Below, piece by piece: positions 24,781 to 33,177 of a DNA stretch of 51,038 nt (positions are counted from its first letter, which is position 1; each line of letters begins with the position of its first letter). The translations under genes and the position numbers were made by a program. The notes beneath the pieces were generated by a model. The model worked only from the letters and a program-made list of their open reading frames with translations, did no database searches and was not told the DNA's origin. Source of the DNA: Geomonas paludis (GTDB taxonomy: Bacteria; Desulfobacterota; Desulfuromonadia; Geobacterales; Geobacteraceae); NCBI RefSeq assembly GCF_014193585.1, contig NZ_BLXY01000018.1, forward strand, positions 1 through 51,038, read 5' to 3'.

Positions 24781-24875
24781 GAGGCGACAGGGTAAGGTAC
24801 GGCTCGGGGGATGTCAAAGGGTAAATGGGTTGGTGGCTGAAGGACGGCGGTGATGGGGGCGCCTACGAAAAAGCA

Positions 24876-24992
24876 AATCCCCCCTGCCCCCCCTTTGTAT
24901 AGACTGGGGACATAGGTAACAAGTGTTCGGGGACATCGGTAACACTTATTATCAAGACATGAACCTTTTCCTGTAAGGAGGGCGGGGGGGAC
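24876..24992. mobile_element. Hairpin repeat split by an insertion-sequence end remnant
   Basis: The left arm TCCCCCCTGCCCCCCCTTTG (from about 24878) and the right arm TGTAAGGAGGGCGGGGGGGA (24972-24991) are inverse partners of a C/G-run hairpin. Between them lies about 70 bp with two tandem words, GGGGACATAGGTAACA and GGGGACATCGGTAACA. Such words resemble the multiple-repeat ends of IS481-like elements. No transposase frame remains. The rest of the gap 24781-25179 shows nothing recognisable. Confidence 0.5.
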
Positions 24993-25179
24993 GCGGGGGC
25001 TCGCGCAGCGCTGCGTGGCATCAGTACCGCTGGTTCTATGGAAACATGGCAAAGGAATAGTGGCACCGCTGGAACGCTGGAGCGGGAAAACGGGGAACGG
25101 AAACGGGGAGCGGGTATGCGGAGGGGAAGCGGTATGAGGAGGGGGGGCGGGGGCTCCCCCTCTGAACTGCCTCAGACAG

Positions 25180-25536
25180 TTACTTGGCGGGTTCCTTCGG
25201 CCTCTGGATGATGGCGCTCTTGTCGCCATAGACCACGGTACAGTCGGTGCTGAAAGGGAAATACCAGGTGCCGGTCTGGCCGATGAGTTCGACGTTGTTG
25301 ATGCCACCCTTGCGCGCAGCGGTCAGGATGGAACCGTCGCCGAAGAGCGGGATGACATAGAAAATGTTGAAGGTGCAGGCTTCTCCTCTTTTCATCTGGT
25401 TCAGATCGAGGAACTTGATGTTCTCGACTCCAACCGGTGTGTTGTCTGCATAACGCAGAGTTTTGGCGAGGTCGTGAGTAGGAAGACAGCCGCACAGACC
25501 AGCCAGTACCAGTACTACCGCACCCAGCCTTTTCAT
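25180..25536 (-). CDS. TRL-like small lipoprotein
   Basis: 118 residues from ATG 25536, preceded by AAAAGGAGG; the longer frame is spurious. The N-terminus (MKRLGAVVLVLAGLCGC) is a lipoprotein signal with the lipidated Cys at 17. The mature part matches the TRL-like pattern: EACTFNIFYVIPLFGDGSILTAARKGGINNVELI, then STDCTVVYG. A second cysteine pair (CTF, CTV) may form a disulfide. These small envelope lipoproteins have no established function. Monocistronic on the minus strand. Confidence 0.75.
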   Translation of the reverse strand: MKRLGAVVLVLAGLCGCLPTHDLAKTLRYADNTPVGVENIKFLDLNQMKRGEACTFNIFYVIPLFGDGSILTAARKGGINNVELIGQTGTWYFPFSTDCTVVYGDKSAIIQRPKEPAK

Positions 25537-25742
25537 AGCGCCTCCTTTTCCAGCTTGTTGTGAGAGACAACCCATCTCAAATACTACTTCGCTGTCAGTT
25601 ACTGACAATGATTATAATCCTTCAATGTATCATGGCGGCCGCTCAGAGAGTGGCTTGATTTATATTGGTTGGGGCGAGCAAAGCGGCTACAATCGTTGCC
25701 GGGCCGGGCGGCGCAATGCCGACTGTGCCGTGGAGGCGGTAC

Positions 25743-26567
25743 ATGGATACACCTGTTACGACGGAGGACGTGAACCTGTTCCGGAACACGGTCCTCGATC
25801 ATTACCGGACGCACGGGCGGCGCCTGCCCTGGCGGGAGACCCGCGACCCGTACGCCATCCTGGTGTCGGAGATCATGCTGCAGCAGACCCAGGTGGACCG
25901 GGTGCGCGAGAAGTACCTCGAGTTCCTGGCGGTCTTCCCTACCTTACGCGACCTGGCCCAGGCGGAACTCTCCCGCGTGCTGTCGGTTTGGCAGGGGCTT
26001 GGTTACAACAGGCGCGCGGTATCGCTGCAGCAGTGCGCGCGGGTCGTGCTGGAGCGCTTCCATGGGACGCTGCCGCGCGAGGTGGTAGAACTGGAATCGC
26101 TGCCGGGCATCGGCCCCTACACCGCCCGGGCCGTGGCCGCGTTCGCCTTCGACGTCGCCACTCCCTTCATCGAGACCAACATCCGGTCGGTGTTCATCCA
26201 GCACTTTTTCCCTGACAGGGACTTGGTGCGCGATGCCGACATCCTGCCCCTGGTCGGGCTCACCCTGGACCGGGACGACCCGCGCCGGTGGTACTACGCG
26301 CTGATGGACTACGGGGCCCATCTCAAGCGCGGCAGGGCAAACCCAGGCCGCAAGAGCGCCCACCACGTGCGCCAGTCGCCGTTTAGAGGCTCCAACCGCG
26401 AGCAGCGCAGCCTGATCCTCAGGAGTATCCTGGCGGAACCAGGGGTGACCCGGAGCCGCCTGGAACAGGAGCTGCGCCTGGAGGCGGCGCTGCTGGCGCG
26501 CAACCTGGAGCAGCTCGAGAAGGAGGGGTTCATAAGGGAGGAAAGCGACCGACTCTGGATCGCGTGA
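25743..26567 (+). CDS. MutY-like adenine glycosylase without iron-sulfur cluster
   Basis: 274 residues; the start is ATG 25743 after GGAGGCGGT. The HhH-GPD glycosylase core is clear: LPWRETRDPYAILVSEIMLQ (Glu43 equals catalytic Glu37 of E. coli MutY), VWQGLGYNRRAVSL, and the helix-hairpin-helix LESLPGIGPYTARAV. Two deviations stand out. The catalytic Asp of MutY (DGN motif) is replaced by Glu144 in FIETNIRSVF. The C-terminal 4Fe-4S cysteine loop is absent; after MDYGAHLKRGRANPG there is no cysteine. A short winged-helix-like tail (SRLEQELRLEAALLARNLEQL) replaces the usual NUDIX-like domain. It probably removes adenine opposite oxidised guanine, or another base. Single gene. Confidence 0.8.
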   Translation: MDTPVTTEDVNLFRNTVLDHYRTHGRRLPWRETRDPYAILVSEIMLQQTQVDRVREKYLEFLAVFPTLRDLAQAELSRVLSVWQGLGYNRRAVSLQQCARVVLERFHGTLPREVVELESLPGIGPYTARAVAAFAFDVATPFIETNIRSVFIQHFFPDRDLVRDADILPLVGLTLDRDDPRRWYYALMDYGAHLKRGRANPGRKSAHHVRQSPFRGSNREQRSLILRSILAEPGVTRSRLEQELRLEAALLARNLEQLEKEGFIREESDRLWIA

Positions 26568-26618
26568 GTGAGCCGCGGCGGCAGGGGCAAGGGCTCCGGC
26601 GAGGGTGGAAAAGGCCTA

Positions 26619-26647
26619 TTGCACAAATGTATACACTATTCTATATT
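26619..26647 (+). promoter_or_regulatory. Promoter of the subtilase gene
   Basis: TTGCAC (26619-26624), 17-bp spacer, TATATT (26642-26647), 74 bp before the start codon. Confidence 0.65.
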
Positions 26648-26721
26648 GAGCGAAATTTGGTGCGCCACCTGCAGGTCACCGGCAGGCAGCACAAGCGATG
26701 CAGCTTACAGGAGGTTTCCCC

Positions 26722-27897
26722 ATGAAAACGGCAATCCTTGCCATAGCGGCTCTTTGTACCTTTACCCTGGGTCAGGCTCCCCCGGCAACGGCCGCCCCCG
26801 AATCCGCTGCGCCCATTTACGGCGTCGGGGCGGAAAGGGCCATCCCCGGGCGCTACATCGTCGTGTTCCGCCCCGGCAGCGCCGGGCACCAGGTGGGAGC
26901 CGCGGCGCAGGCGGCAGCCCGGCTGGGAGGAAAGGTGCACTACGTCTACACCGACGCCCTGCAGGGGTTTGCGGCGACCCTTCCCGACCAGGCCTTGCAG
27001 GGGGTGCGCCACAACCCCAACGTCGAGTACATCGAACAGGACCAGGCGGTCTCCATCGGTATCGAGGCCTCGCAGGCGGTCTCCACGTGGAACCTGGACC
27101 GCATCGACCAGCGCAGCCTGCCCCTCGATGGCTTTTTCGGCTACACCAGCACCGGCGTCGGCGTGACCGCCTACGTCATCGACACCGGCATCCGCACCTC
27201 CCACACCGAGTTCACCGGCCGCGCCTCCATCGGCTACGATGCCCTGGGGGGGGACGGCCAGGACTGCAACGGACACGGGACCCACGTCTCGGGTACCATC
27301 GGCGGCTTCCACTTCGGCGTGGCCAAGGACGTGACCCTGGTCGGCGTGCGGGTACTGGACTGCTCGGGCTCGGGTACCACCTCGGGCGTGGTTTCCGGCG
27401 TGGACTGGGTCACCCGTAACCGGAAACTGCCCGCGGTGGCCAACATGAGCCTCGGCGGGGGTGCCTCGACCGCGCTCGACAACGCAGTGGCCAACTCGAT
27501 CGGCAGCGGGGTGACCTACGCCATCGCCGCCGGCAACAGCAAGCAGGACGCCTGCCGGTACTCGCCGGCCCGGGTCCCGGCCGCCCTGACCGTTGGCGCC
27601 ACCACCTCGAGCGACGCGCGCGCCTCCTACTCCAACTACGGCGCCTGCCTCGATATCTTTGCACCCGGCTCCAACGTCACCTCCTCGTGGTACAGCAACG
27701 ATACGGCGACCAATACCCTGAGCGGGACCTCGATGGCCACACCCAACGTGGCCGGTGTCGCAGCGCAGTACCTGCAGCTGAACCCGACCGCCACCCCGGC
27801 CGGCGTCGCCTCGGCCCTGACCGGAAACGCGACCACGGGTGTGGTGGGTAACCCCGGCAAGAAATCGCCCAACCTGCTTTTGTACACCGACTACTGA
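26722..27897 (+). CDS. Secreted S8 family serine peptidase (proteinase K-like)
   Basis: 391 residues; ATG 26722 follows AGGAGGTTT. A signal peptide (about 1-25) precedes an I9-type propeptide ([15 protein letters not shown] to [10 protein letters not shown], about 43-110) and the peptidase domain. The catalytic triad is Asp154 (VIDTGI), His185 ([10 protein letters not shown]) and Ser337 ([13 protein letters not shown]), with the oxyanion Asn in [16 protein letters not shown]. This arrangement is that of the proteinase K subfamily. Cysteines in the mature domain could form disulfides. It is exported, activated by removal of the propeptide and should degrade external protein. It ends right after the catalytic domain. 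Followed by a strong terminator. Confidence 0.93.
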   Translation: MKTAILAIAALCTFTLGQAPPATAAPESAAPIYGVGAERAIPGRYIVVFRPGSAGHQVGAAAQAAARLGGKVHYVYTDALQGFAATLPDQALQGVRHNPNVEYIEQDQAVSIGIEASQAVSTWNLDRIDQRSLPLDGFFGYTSTGVGVTAYVIDTGIRTSHTEFTGRASIGYDALGGDGQDCNGHGTHVSGTIGGFHFGVAKDVTLVGVRVLDCSGSGTTSGVVSGVDWVTRNRKLPAVANMSLGGGASTALDNAVANSIGSGVTYAIAAGNSKQDACRYSPARVPAALTVGATTSSDARASYSNYGACLDIFAPGSNVTSSWYSNDTATNTLSGTSMATPNVAGVAAQYLQLNPTATPAGVASALTGNATTGVVGNPGKKSPNLLLYTDY

Positions 27898-27928
27898 TCC
27901 GCACCGCGACAGGTCAGGTAGCACGGAG

Positions 27929-27964
27929 GCCGGCTGCGACAATGCGTCGCGGCCGGCTTTTTTG
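27929..27964 (+). terminator. Terminator of the subtilase gene
   Basis: GCCGGC-T-GCGAC / GTCGC-G-GCCGGC stem with a T-run of six. Confidence 0.92.
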
Positions 27965-28031
27965 TGGTCGATGCAATGCGTACCTTTGTACCCCATCTCC
28001 TTGCGGTGCCATCATTTCCAGTGGTTGCGGC

Positions 28032-28110
28032 TTCACCCACCCCCCGGCCCCCTCCCGCCTTCGCGGGACGAAGCGCTTCGGCGTGCAGGCCCGTCAAGGG
28101 AGGGGGAGCC
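28032..28110. repeat. C/G-rich palindromic repeat family D, half copy
   Basis: CACCCACCCCCCGGCCCCCTCCC and a distant GGGAGGGGGAGCC form a long stem around a GC-rich internal hairpin. The same arms occur twice within the element at 48041-48153. Confidence 0.65.
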
Positions 28111-28126
28111 ATGCTCTTCGCAGCTG

Positions 28127-28155
28127 TTGACTTGCAATGGCTGAAGTTGTACGGT
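28127..28155 (+). promoter_or_regulatory. Promoter and likely operator of the MarR/MFS operon
   Basis: TTGACT (28127-28132), 17-bp spacer, TACGGT (28150-28155). An imperfect palindrome GTTGTACGGTGCAAC (28146-28160) overlaps the -10 box. ATG 28164 is only 8 bases beyond the -10 box, so the mRNA is probably leaderless. Confidence 0.6.
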
Positions 28156-28163
28156 GCAACTGT

Positions 28164-28607
28164 ATGGACGCCCTGACCGAATACAAATTGGACAAGTCGC
28201 TGGGACACCTGGCCTCCCGCTTCTCCAGGATGGTGCTCAGGCGCTTCAACGCGGTGCTGCAGCAAAACGGGATGCCGATCACCTCGGAGCAGTACTCGCT
28301 GCTGGTGCAGCTTTGGGACAGCAACGGCCTGCCCCAGGGAATGCTGGCGGAGAAGACGGCGAAGGACAAGACCACCATGGCGCGGCTGGCGGCCGGGCTG
28401 GAGGCACGCGGATTGATCGCCCGGCTCCCGTCCCCCAGCGACGCCAGGGAGCGGCTTTTGTACCTGACCGACAAGGGGAAGGAACTGATGGACCGCGCCA
28501 CCACGCTGGCCCGCGGCATCCTGGAAGAAGCACAGCAGGGGATCGATGCGCAGGAATTGGAAATCTGCCGCGATGTCCTGCGCCGCGCCTGCAGCAACCT
28601 GAAGTAG
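28164..28607 (+). CDS. MarR-family transcription regulator
   Basis: 147 residues from ATG 28164; an upstream ATG at 28137 lies between the promoter boxes and is unlikely. The winged helix-turn-helix reads ITSEQYSLLVQLWDSNGLPQ, MLAEKTAKDKTTMARLAAGLEARGLI and RLPSPSDARERLLYLTDKG, the last being the wing with the conserved Asp-x-Arg. N- and C-terminal helices form the dimer domain. No ribosome site is visible, in line with a leaderless transcript. The MFS exporter gene starts 56 bp downstream. MarR proteins usually repress their own operon until a phenolic or toxic ligand binds, so regulation of drug export is the likely role. Confidence 0.88.
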   Translation: MDALTEYKLDKSLGHLASRFSRMVLRRFNAVLQQNGMPITSEQYSLLVQLWDSNGLPQGMLAEKTAKDKTTMARLAAGLEARGLIARLPSPSDARERLLYLTDKGKELMDRATTLARGILEEAQQGIDAQELEICRDVLRRACSNLK

Positions 28608-28663
28608 TTTTCTTTTGTCTCGATAGTTGCATGAAGCAACTTGTTTGCAGCGAGGTTTCACCA

Positions 28664-29896
28664 ATGGGTTTCCCCAAGGCAACAACGATGATTCACCCCG
28701 CCGAGATGACCCGGCGCCAGATGACCGTGTTCGTCCTCATCCTGGGCGCCTTGACCGCCTTCAGCGCCATGTCCATCGACATGTACCTCCCGGCCTTCCC
28801 ACAGATGGCCCGTGATCTCAAGGTGCCGCTCAGCACGGTGCAGCTCTCCGTCTCGGCCTTCCTGTTCGGCTCGGCCGCGGGTCAGCTTTTCTACGGGCCG
28901 CTGGCGGACCGCTACGGGAGGCGCCGGCCGCTGCTCCTCGGCCTGTCCCTGTACGTCGCCTCGACCATCGGCTGTGCCACGGTGCACAGCGGCAGCGGCC
29001 TGTTGGCCTGGCGGGTGGTGATGGCGCTTGGCGGCGGGGCCGGCATGGTGATCTCGCGCGCGGTGGTGCGCGACCTCTACGACACCGCCGAGGCGGCCAG
29101 GATGTTCTCGCTGCTCATGCTGGTCATGGGGCTCGCGCCGATCCTCGCACCGTTGGCGGGGGGGCAGCTGCTGCTTCTCACCGGGTGGCGGGGGATCTTC
29201 CTCTTTCTCGGCGTGTTCGGGCTGGCTTCGCTGGTCGCGGCGGCGCTGGCGCTGCCGGAATCGCTTCCCGCGGAGCGGCGCATCCGGCGCAGCGCCTCGG
29301 ATATGACCAAGGTGTACTGGCACCTCTTGAAGAATCGCCACTACCTGCGCTACGCCGTCGCCCTCGGCTGCGTGGCCGGCGTCAACTTCTCCTACATCTC
29401 CGGCGCCCCTTTCGTCTTCATCGAGCTGCACGGGCTGTCGCCGCAGTTCTTCGGCGTCTTCTTCGGGGTCAACGCCTGCGGGCTGATCGGCGCCTCCCAG
29501 ATGAACCGCCGGCTCCTGCGCCGCTACTCGCCGGCGGCAATCGCCCGCAGCGCCTTCATGGTGGCCGGCGGCGCCGGCGTCGTTCTCATCGCGGCGACGG
29601 CGTCGGGGTTCGGCGGGTTCCCGCTGCAGATGATCCTCATCTTCGCGAGCCTCTGCATGACCGGCCTGCTCTACCCGAACATCACCGCGCTGGCGCTGGC
29701 CCCGTTCGAGAAGGCGGCGGGGAGCGCCTCGGCTCTGCTGGGGACCATCCAGTACCTGCTGGGCGCCTCCGGCGGCGCGCTGGTCGGCGTCTTCCACAAC
29801 GGCACCGCCCTCCCCATGACCGGTGTCATGGCCCTGTGCGGCAGCTTGGGTTTTTTGGCCGTGCTCGGCGCGGGACGCAAGAAGGCGCAACAGTAG
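28664..29896 (+). CDS. Bcr/CflA-family MFS multidrug exporter
   Basis: 410 residues from ATG 28664, which has GCGAGGT upstream; starts at 28631 and 28688 are alternatives. Twelve TM helices. The family signature MSIDMYLPAFPQMARDL in TM1, the MFS motif GPLADRYGRRRPLLLGL between TM2 and TM3, and GLAPILAPLAGGQLLLLTGWRGIFLF in TM5 identify the Bcr/CflA 12-TM drug:H+ antiporter group. It is likely to export an antibiotic-like or toxic compound using the proton gradient. Co-transcribed with the MarR regulator. A perfect hairpin overlaps its stop codon. Confidence 0.92.
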   Translation: MGFPKATTMIHPAEMTRRQMTVFVLILGALTAFSAMSIDMYLPAFPQMARDLKVPLSTVQLSVSAFLFGSAAGQLFYGPLADRYGRRRPLLLGLSLYVASTIGCATVHSGSGLLAWRVVMALGGGAGMVISRAVVRDLYDTAEAARMFSLLMLVMGLAPILAPLAGGQLLLLTGWRGIFLFLGVFGLASLVAAALALPESLPAERRIRRSASDMTKVYWHLLKNRHYLRYAVALGCVAGVNFSYISGAPFVFIELHGLSPQFFGVFFGVNACGLIGASQMNRRLLRRYSPAAIARSAFMVAGGAGVVLIAATASGFGGFPLQMILIFASLCMTGLLYPNITALALAPFEKAAGSASALLGTIQYLLGASGGALVGVFHNGTALPMTGVMALCGSLGFLAVLGAGRKKAQQ

Positions 29897-29913
29897 CAGT
29901 TCCTGTTGCGCCT
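29883..29913 (+). terminator. Hairpin overlapping the end of the MFS gene
   Basis: AGGCGCAACAG / CTGTTGCGCCT perfect 11-bp stem spanning the stop codon. The T-run is weak, so it may serve as an mRNA end stabiliser. Confidence 0.65.
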
Positions 29914-29959
29914 CCTGGTCCCTCGCCGTGCTTAGAGGATAGGAATTGACGGCAGTGCG

Positions 29960-30202
29960 TCAAGCCGGTCGCGGCTGCCTGGCCTGAAACTCGTCGGTGG
30001 GGCAGCAGTAGTAGTCCCTGCTGCACCAGATCATGACCTTGGTGCCGGGGCTGGGCGGGGTGTCGCTGTCGATGGCGAACTGGCGGTTGTCGCAGTAAAC
30101 GGTCCCGTCGGGACGCACCTCGGCCAGGTAACGACCGTAGAACAGGGGGGTGAGCGCCGGGGGGAAGATTTCACGTAACTCGATGAGATGGTAGATGTGC
30201 AT
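29960..30202 (-). CDS. Small hypothetical protein (80 residues)
   Basis: The start ATG 30202 has GGAG upstream; an adjacent TTG adds one residue. The sequence is MHIYHLIELREIFPPALTPL, then a short beta-rich stretch (RYLAEVRPDGTVYCDNRQFAID, TKVMIWCSRDYYCCPTDEF). Four cysteines, including WCSRDYYCCP, might bind a metal. No signal peptide and no recognised family. It is 151 bp upstream of a terminator for the globin-sensor gene and convergent with the MFS gene. Confidence 0.6.
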   Translation of the reverse strand: MHIYHLIELREIFPPALTPLFYGRYLAEVRPDGTVYCDNRQFAIDSDTPPSPGTKVMIWCSRDYYCCPTDEFQARQPRPA

Positions 30203-30277
30203 CAAAGGCTCCGGTTGGTGCGGCTTCTGTATCCCCTCATCGGCACGACTGCAAAATTAATTACGGTGCGCGCACAC

Positions 30278-30311
30278 AAAAAGGGCCTCCCTGGTATGGG
30301 AGGCCCTTTGT
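30278..30311 (-). terminator. Terminator of the globin-coupled sensor gene
   Basis: On the minus strand AAAGGGCCTCCC...GGAGGCCCTTTTTGTG, with a 10-bp stem and T-run. Confidence 0.92.
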
Positions 30312-30353
30312 CTTTGCGGATGCTGCCGGGAGGGTAAAGCGCCACTGCCCCGA

Positions 30354-31256
30354 TCAGGAGTGGGCGCCGTTGGTTTGGCTCTTGGCCACCAGGTAGTAGA
30401 CGATGCCCAGGATGAGGAGCGTGCCGGCCAGGAAGGCCTGGGTCTCCAGGGCGTCGTGGCGCAGGGTCGAGATGAGGATTTCGCGGATCAGGGCCACGAT
30501 GATCACGCCGATGAAGATGAGGATGTTGAACTTGCCCCCCTTGAGCGTCTTGATCTCGTTGTCCATGAGCTCGATCATCATCCAGAGGATCAACAGCGAG
30601 CCGAGGGCGGACAGGATCCCCTTTTCGAAGTCGCCCCGGAAGATGTGGACCAGGTCCCAGAAAAAGAGGCTCACCACGGACAGCGACACCCCGGCCAGGG
30701 CGACGACCAGCACCAGGTTGAGACCGTAGGTGAAGCGCTCGGCGGCGTGGATCAACTGGGATTCCAGCCGGTGCGAGACGAAGACCCGGCGCAACTCCTC
30801 CTCCTGGTAGGAGGTGCTCATGATGTCCAGGTTGATGTCGAGGATCTTCTCCACGGCGATCCGGTACTTGCGGCGCACCGAGATCTCGGGGAAATTGGCC
30901 TGCAGCATCTCGATCAGGAAGCGGCGCACCACGTTCATGGCCGCGTTGACATAGTGGGCGCTCACCTTGATGCGCACGTGCGCCTGGCCTATCGACTGCA
31001 GGGTGAGCATGTACTCGTTGTCGTAGCGCCCGCCGAACAGGGAGAGGAACCACTCGGCGTGGGTCTTCTTGAGCCGGGCCAGCTCCTTCGGCTCGCGCAG
31101 AAAGGCCGCCGTCTCGGGGATCTTCAGAAGGTAGGTGTAGAACTCTTCGACCATCGCCTCGCTTTTGCTTTGGGCGAGGGGAAAGAGCTCTTTGAGCAGT
31201 TCCGCATCTGTGTCGGTGAAGTAATAATGGTTCTTTATTTCCTGCATGGTAAGCAT
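30354..31256 (-). CDS. Globin-coupled sensor with C-terminal membrane (PsiE-like) domain
   Basis: 300 residues; ATG 31256 follows CAGGAGAG. Residues 1-160 are a protoglobin-type globin. His66 (KKTHAEWF) and His93 (GQAHVRI) sit exactly at the positions of the distal E11 and proximal F8 ligands described for the Geobacter sulfurreducens globin-coupled sensor GsGCS, whose heme can be bis-His coordinated. Residues about 178-295 form four TM helices with DNEIKTLKGGKFNILIFIGV, similar to PsiE-family membrane domains. Gas or redox binding at the heme is therefore coupled to a membrane unit of unknown output, not to a kinase, cyclase or chemotaxis domain. Heme ligand numbering supports the chosen start. 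Confidence 0.9.
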   Translation of the reverse strand: MLTMQEIKNHYYFTDTDAELLKELFPLAQSKSEAMVEEFYTYLLKIPETAAFLREPKELARLKKTHAEWFLSLFGGRYDNEYMLTLQSIGQAHVRIKVSAHYVNAAMNVVRRFLIEMLQANFPEISVRRKYRIAVEKILDINLDIMSTSYQEEELRRVFVSHRLESQLIHAAERFTYGLNLVLVVALAGVSLSVVSLFFWDLVHIFRGDFEKGILSALGSLLILWMMIELMDNEIKTLKGGKFNILIFIGVIIVALIREILISTLRHDALETQAFLAGTLLILGIVYYLVAKSQTNGAHS

Positions 31257-31425
31257 CGATTCTCTCCTGCAACAGTAACAACTCTATTCTTGACAGTAGT
31301 CATCCCCCATCCAACGGGCGAGAACCAATGCTAACACACGCGGGTCCTTTTGCCAGGGTCGTATACGCCTGTTGTGGCGACGAAAGGCAATGAGAAACCC
31401 GATTAGTGACAACTTTTCGCTAATG

Positions 31426-31554
31426 CCCTCTCCCTCTGGGAGAGGGTGCCCGAAGGGCGGGTGAGGGAGGTGCCACGAGGGCACCATTGCCTATTGCAGC
31501 GCCCTCACCCCAGCCCTCTCCCGGAGGGAGAGGGGGATGGGGATCTTGGCGGAA
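31426..31554. repeat. Dispersed palindromic repeat family A, copy 2
   Basis: Matches 17186-17317 over its length apart from a variable centre (27 against 30 bases). It begins CCCTCTCCCTCTGGGAGAGG and ends GGGGATCTTGGCGGAA. It lies just behind the 3-prime end of the NCS2 permease gene. The remaining bases of the gap from 31257 hold only the leader of the globin-sensor gene. Confidence 0.88.
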
Positions 31555-31568
31555 TCACTCTCGGCGGG

Positions 31569-33116
31569 TCATTCGCCTGCGGCAGAGGGGGAGCCGAGCA
31601 GGGAGAGAAGCCCGAAGGAGAGCGCCATGGCGGCATAACCGGCGGCCAGGTGCCACGCGATGGGGAGGGGCGGGGCCAGGGGGGAAAACATGGCGCCCGA
31701 GGCGAGCGGCGAGTGGATGATGCCGCACAGCGACAGGGCCGAACAGAGCAGCAGGTAGACGGCGGCCTTGCCGGGGCGGTGGTCGAGCACGTTGGCGAAG
31801 GCGGCGCCCCACAGCAGCGAGGTGACGATGAAGCCGTTGCCGAGGATGGTGGTGGCCTGCCAGGTGGCAAGGAGGTCCCCGGTGAGGTCGGCGGCACTCT
31901 TCCCCAGGCCGCCCAGCATCTGCCCGAACTCGATGGTGGTGAGGCAGGCGATTACCGGGATGAAGGAAACGGCGACGGCGCGGTAGTGGCGCTTCTCGGT
32001 CGCCTCGAACGCCTGCGCGGTGATCTCGATGCCGATGAAGATCAGGATCGGCGCGACCGCGGCCTCCGGGAGCAGGCCGACCAGGAACGAGAGGCACCCG
32101 GTGACGGCGGCGGCGCCGATGAACAGGGCGGTGGCGATGGTGTAGCCGGCGCGCCCCCCCATGTCCTTGTAGGCGGGATGGCCGATGTAGGGGCAGGACT
32201 GCATGACGCCGCCGCACATGCCGGCGACCAGGGTGGCGACCCCTTCGACCAGCAGGATGTCGCGGGTGTTGTAATCGTCGCCGGCGACCGCGGCGCTCTC
32301 GGTGACGTCGACCCCGCCGACCACGGTGGCCAGGGCGAACGGGATGGCCAGCGGCAGGTAGCCGAGCGCCCGGGGGATGCCGCCCAGGAACTCGAGCGAG
32401 GGAAGCGGCAGGTACAGCTCGAGCTGCGGCGCGGCAAGGGGTGCGGGAGCGCCCCCCGGCAGCAGCCCCGCGGCCCCGAGGAGGTAGTAGGCGACGGTGC
32501 CGGCCGCGATGCCGGCCAAAGCACCCGGCAGTCCCATGGGGAGCCGGTAGCGCGCCAAAAGCGAAATGAAGACGATGCCCAGCGAGAGGAAGCCCACCAC
32601 CGGGGAGGCGAACAGCTTCAAAAAGGGGAGGTAGGCGATCAGCAGGAGCGCGACCGCGGCGATGCTCCCCAACAGGCCGGCACGCGGGATGCTTCGTCTC
32701 AGGGCCGGGCCGCAGAAAGAGGCCGCCACCTTGAACACTCCCATGAGGACGATGGTGGCCATGCCGACCTGCCAGGTAAGGTGGGGGTCTTTGGTGGCCA
32801 GGAAGCAGGGGCCGATGACCCCGAAGGCCATGCCGAAGGTGGAGGGGGTATCCAGCCCCAGCGGCATCGCGGTGACGTCGCTGCGCCCGGTGCGGCGCGC
32901 CAGGCGCCAGGCGAGCCAGGAGTAGAGCAGGTCGCCCAGCAGCACGCCGACCGCGCTGCCGGGGAGCATCCGGGACAGGACCAGGTCGCGCGGCATCCCG
33001 AACACGCCGGTGAGGATGCCGGCCATGATCACCAGGCCCGACATGTTGTCCAGCATCAGCCCGAAAAAGGCGTTGACGTCGCCTGCGGCAAAAAGAGTGG
33101 CTTGGTTGCGTTTCAT
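31569..33116 (-). CDS. NCS2/AzgA-like nucleobase permease family protein
   Basis: 515 residues from ATG 33116 (GGAGGAGAG upstream). About 13 TM helices. Features fit the purine/xanthine permease superfamily: AGDVNAFFGLMLDNMSGLVIMAGIL at the start, SDVTAMPLGLDTPSTFGMAFG, DVTESAAVAGDDYNTRDILLVEG in the substrate region, and GGVMQSCPYIGHPAYKDMGGR. The family carries purines, xanthine or uracil with protons; this subgroup is not characterised and its substrate is unknown. It faces away from a stand-alone CZB gene. The promoter region contains a GCAA-N6-TTGC inverted repeat. Confidence 0.82.
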   Translation of the reverse strand: MKRNQATLFAAGDVNAFFGLMLDNMSGLVIMAGILTGVFGMPRDLVLSRMLPGSAVGVLLGDLLYSWLAWRLARRTGRSDVTAMPLGLDTPSTFGMAFGVIGPCFLATKDPHLTWQVGMATIVLMGVFKVAASFCGPALRRSIPRAGLLGSIAAVALLLIAYLPFLKLFASPVVGFLSLGIVFISLLARYRLPMGLPGALAGIAAGTVAYYLLGAAGLLPGGAPAPLAAPQLELYLPLPSLEFLGGIPRALGYLPLAIPFALATVVGGVDVTESAAVAGDDYNTRDILLVEGVATLVAGMCGGVMQSCPYIGHPAYKDMGGRAGYTIATALFIGAAAVTGCLSFLVGLLPEAAVAPILIFIGIEITAQAFEATEKRHYRAVAVSFIPVIACLTTIEFGQMLGGLGKSAADLTGDLLATWQATTILGNGFIVTSLLWGAAFANVLDHRPGKAAVYLLLCSALSLCGIIHSPLASGAMFSPLAPPLPIAWHLAAGYAAMALSFGLLSLLGSPSAAGE

Positions 33117-33147
33117 GGGGGCTCTCTCCTCCGAGGGCCCCAAAGTT

Positions 33148-33177
33148 GCCATAGCGCAACGATATTTGCAAGGTCAA
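33148..33177 (-). promoter_or_regulatory. Possible promoter/operator of the NCS2 permease gene
   Basis: On the minus strand TTGACC, 18-bp spacer, TATGGC. GCAA (33156-33159) and TTGC (33166-33169) form an inverted repeat in the spacer, loosely like a purine-repressor site. Confidence 0.4.

Noticed and set aside
28154..28630. Extension of the MFS frame upstream through the MarR gene
   Set aside because: The extension overlaps MarR in another frame and has shadow composition; the TM1 signature begins after 28664.
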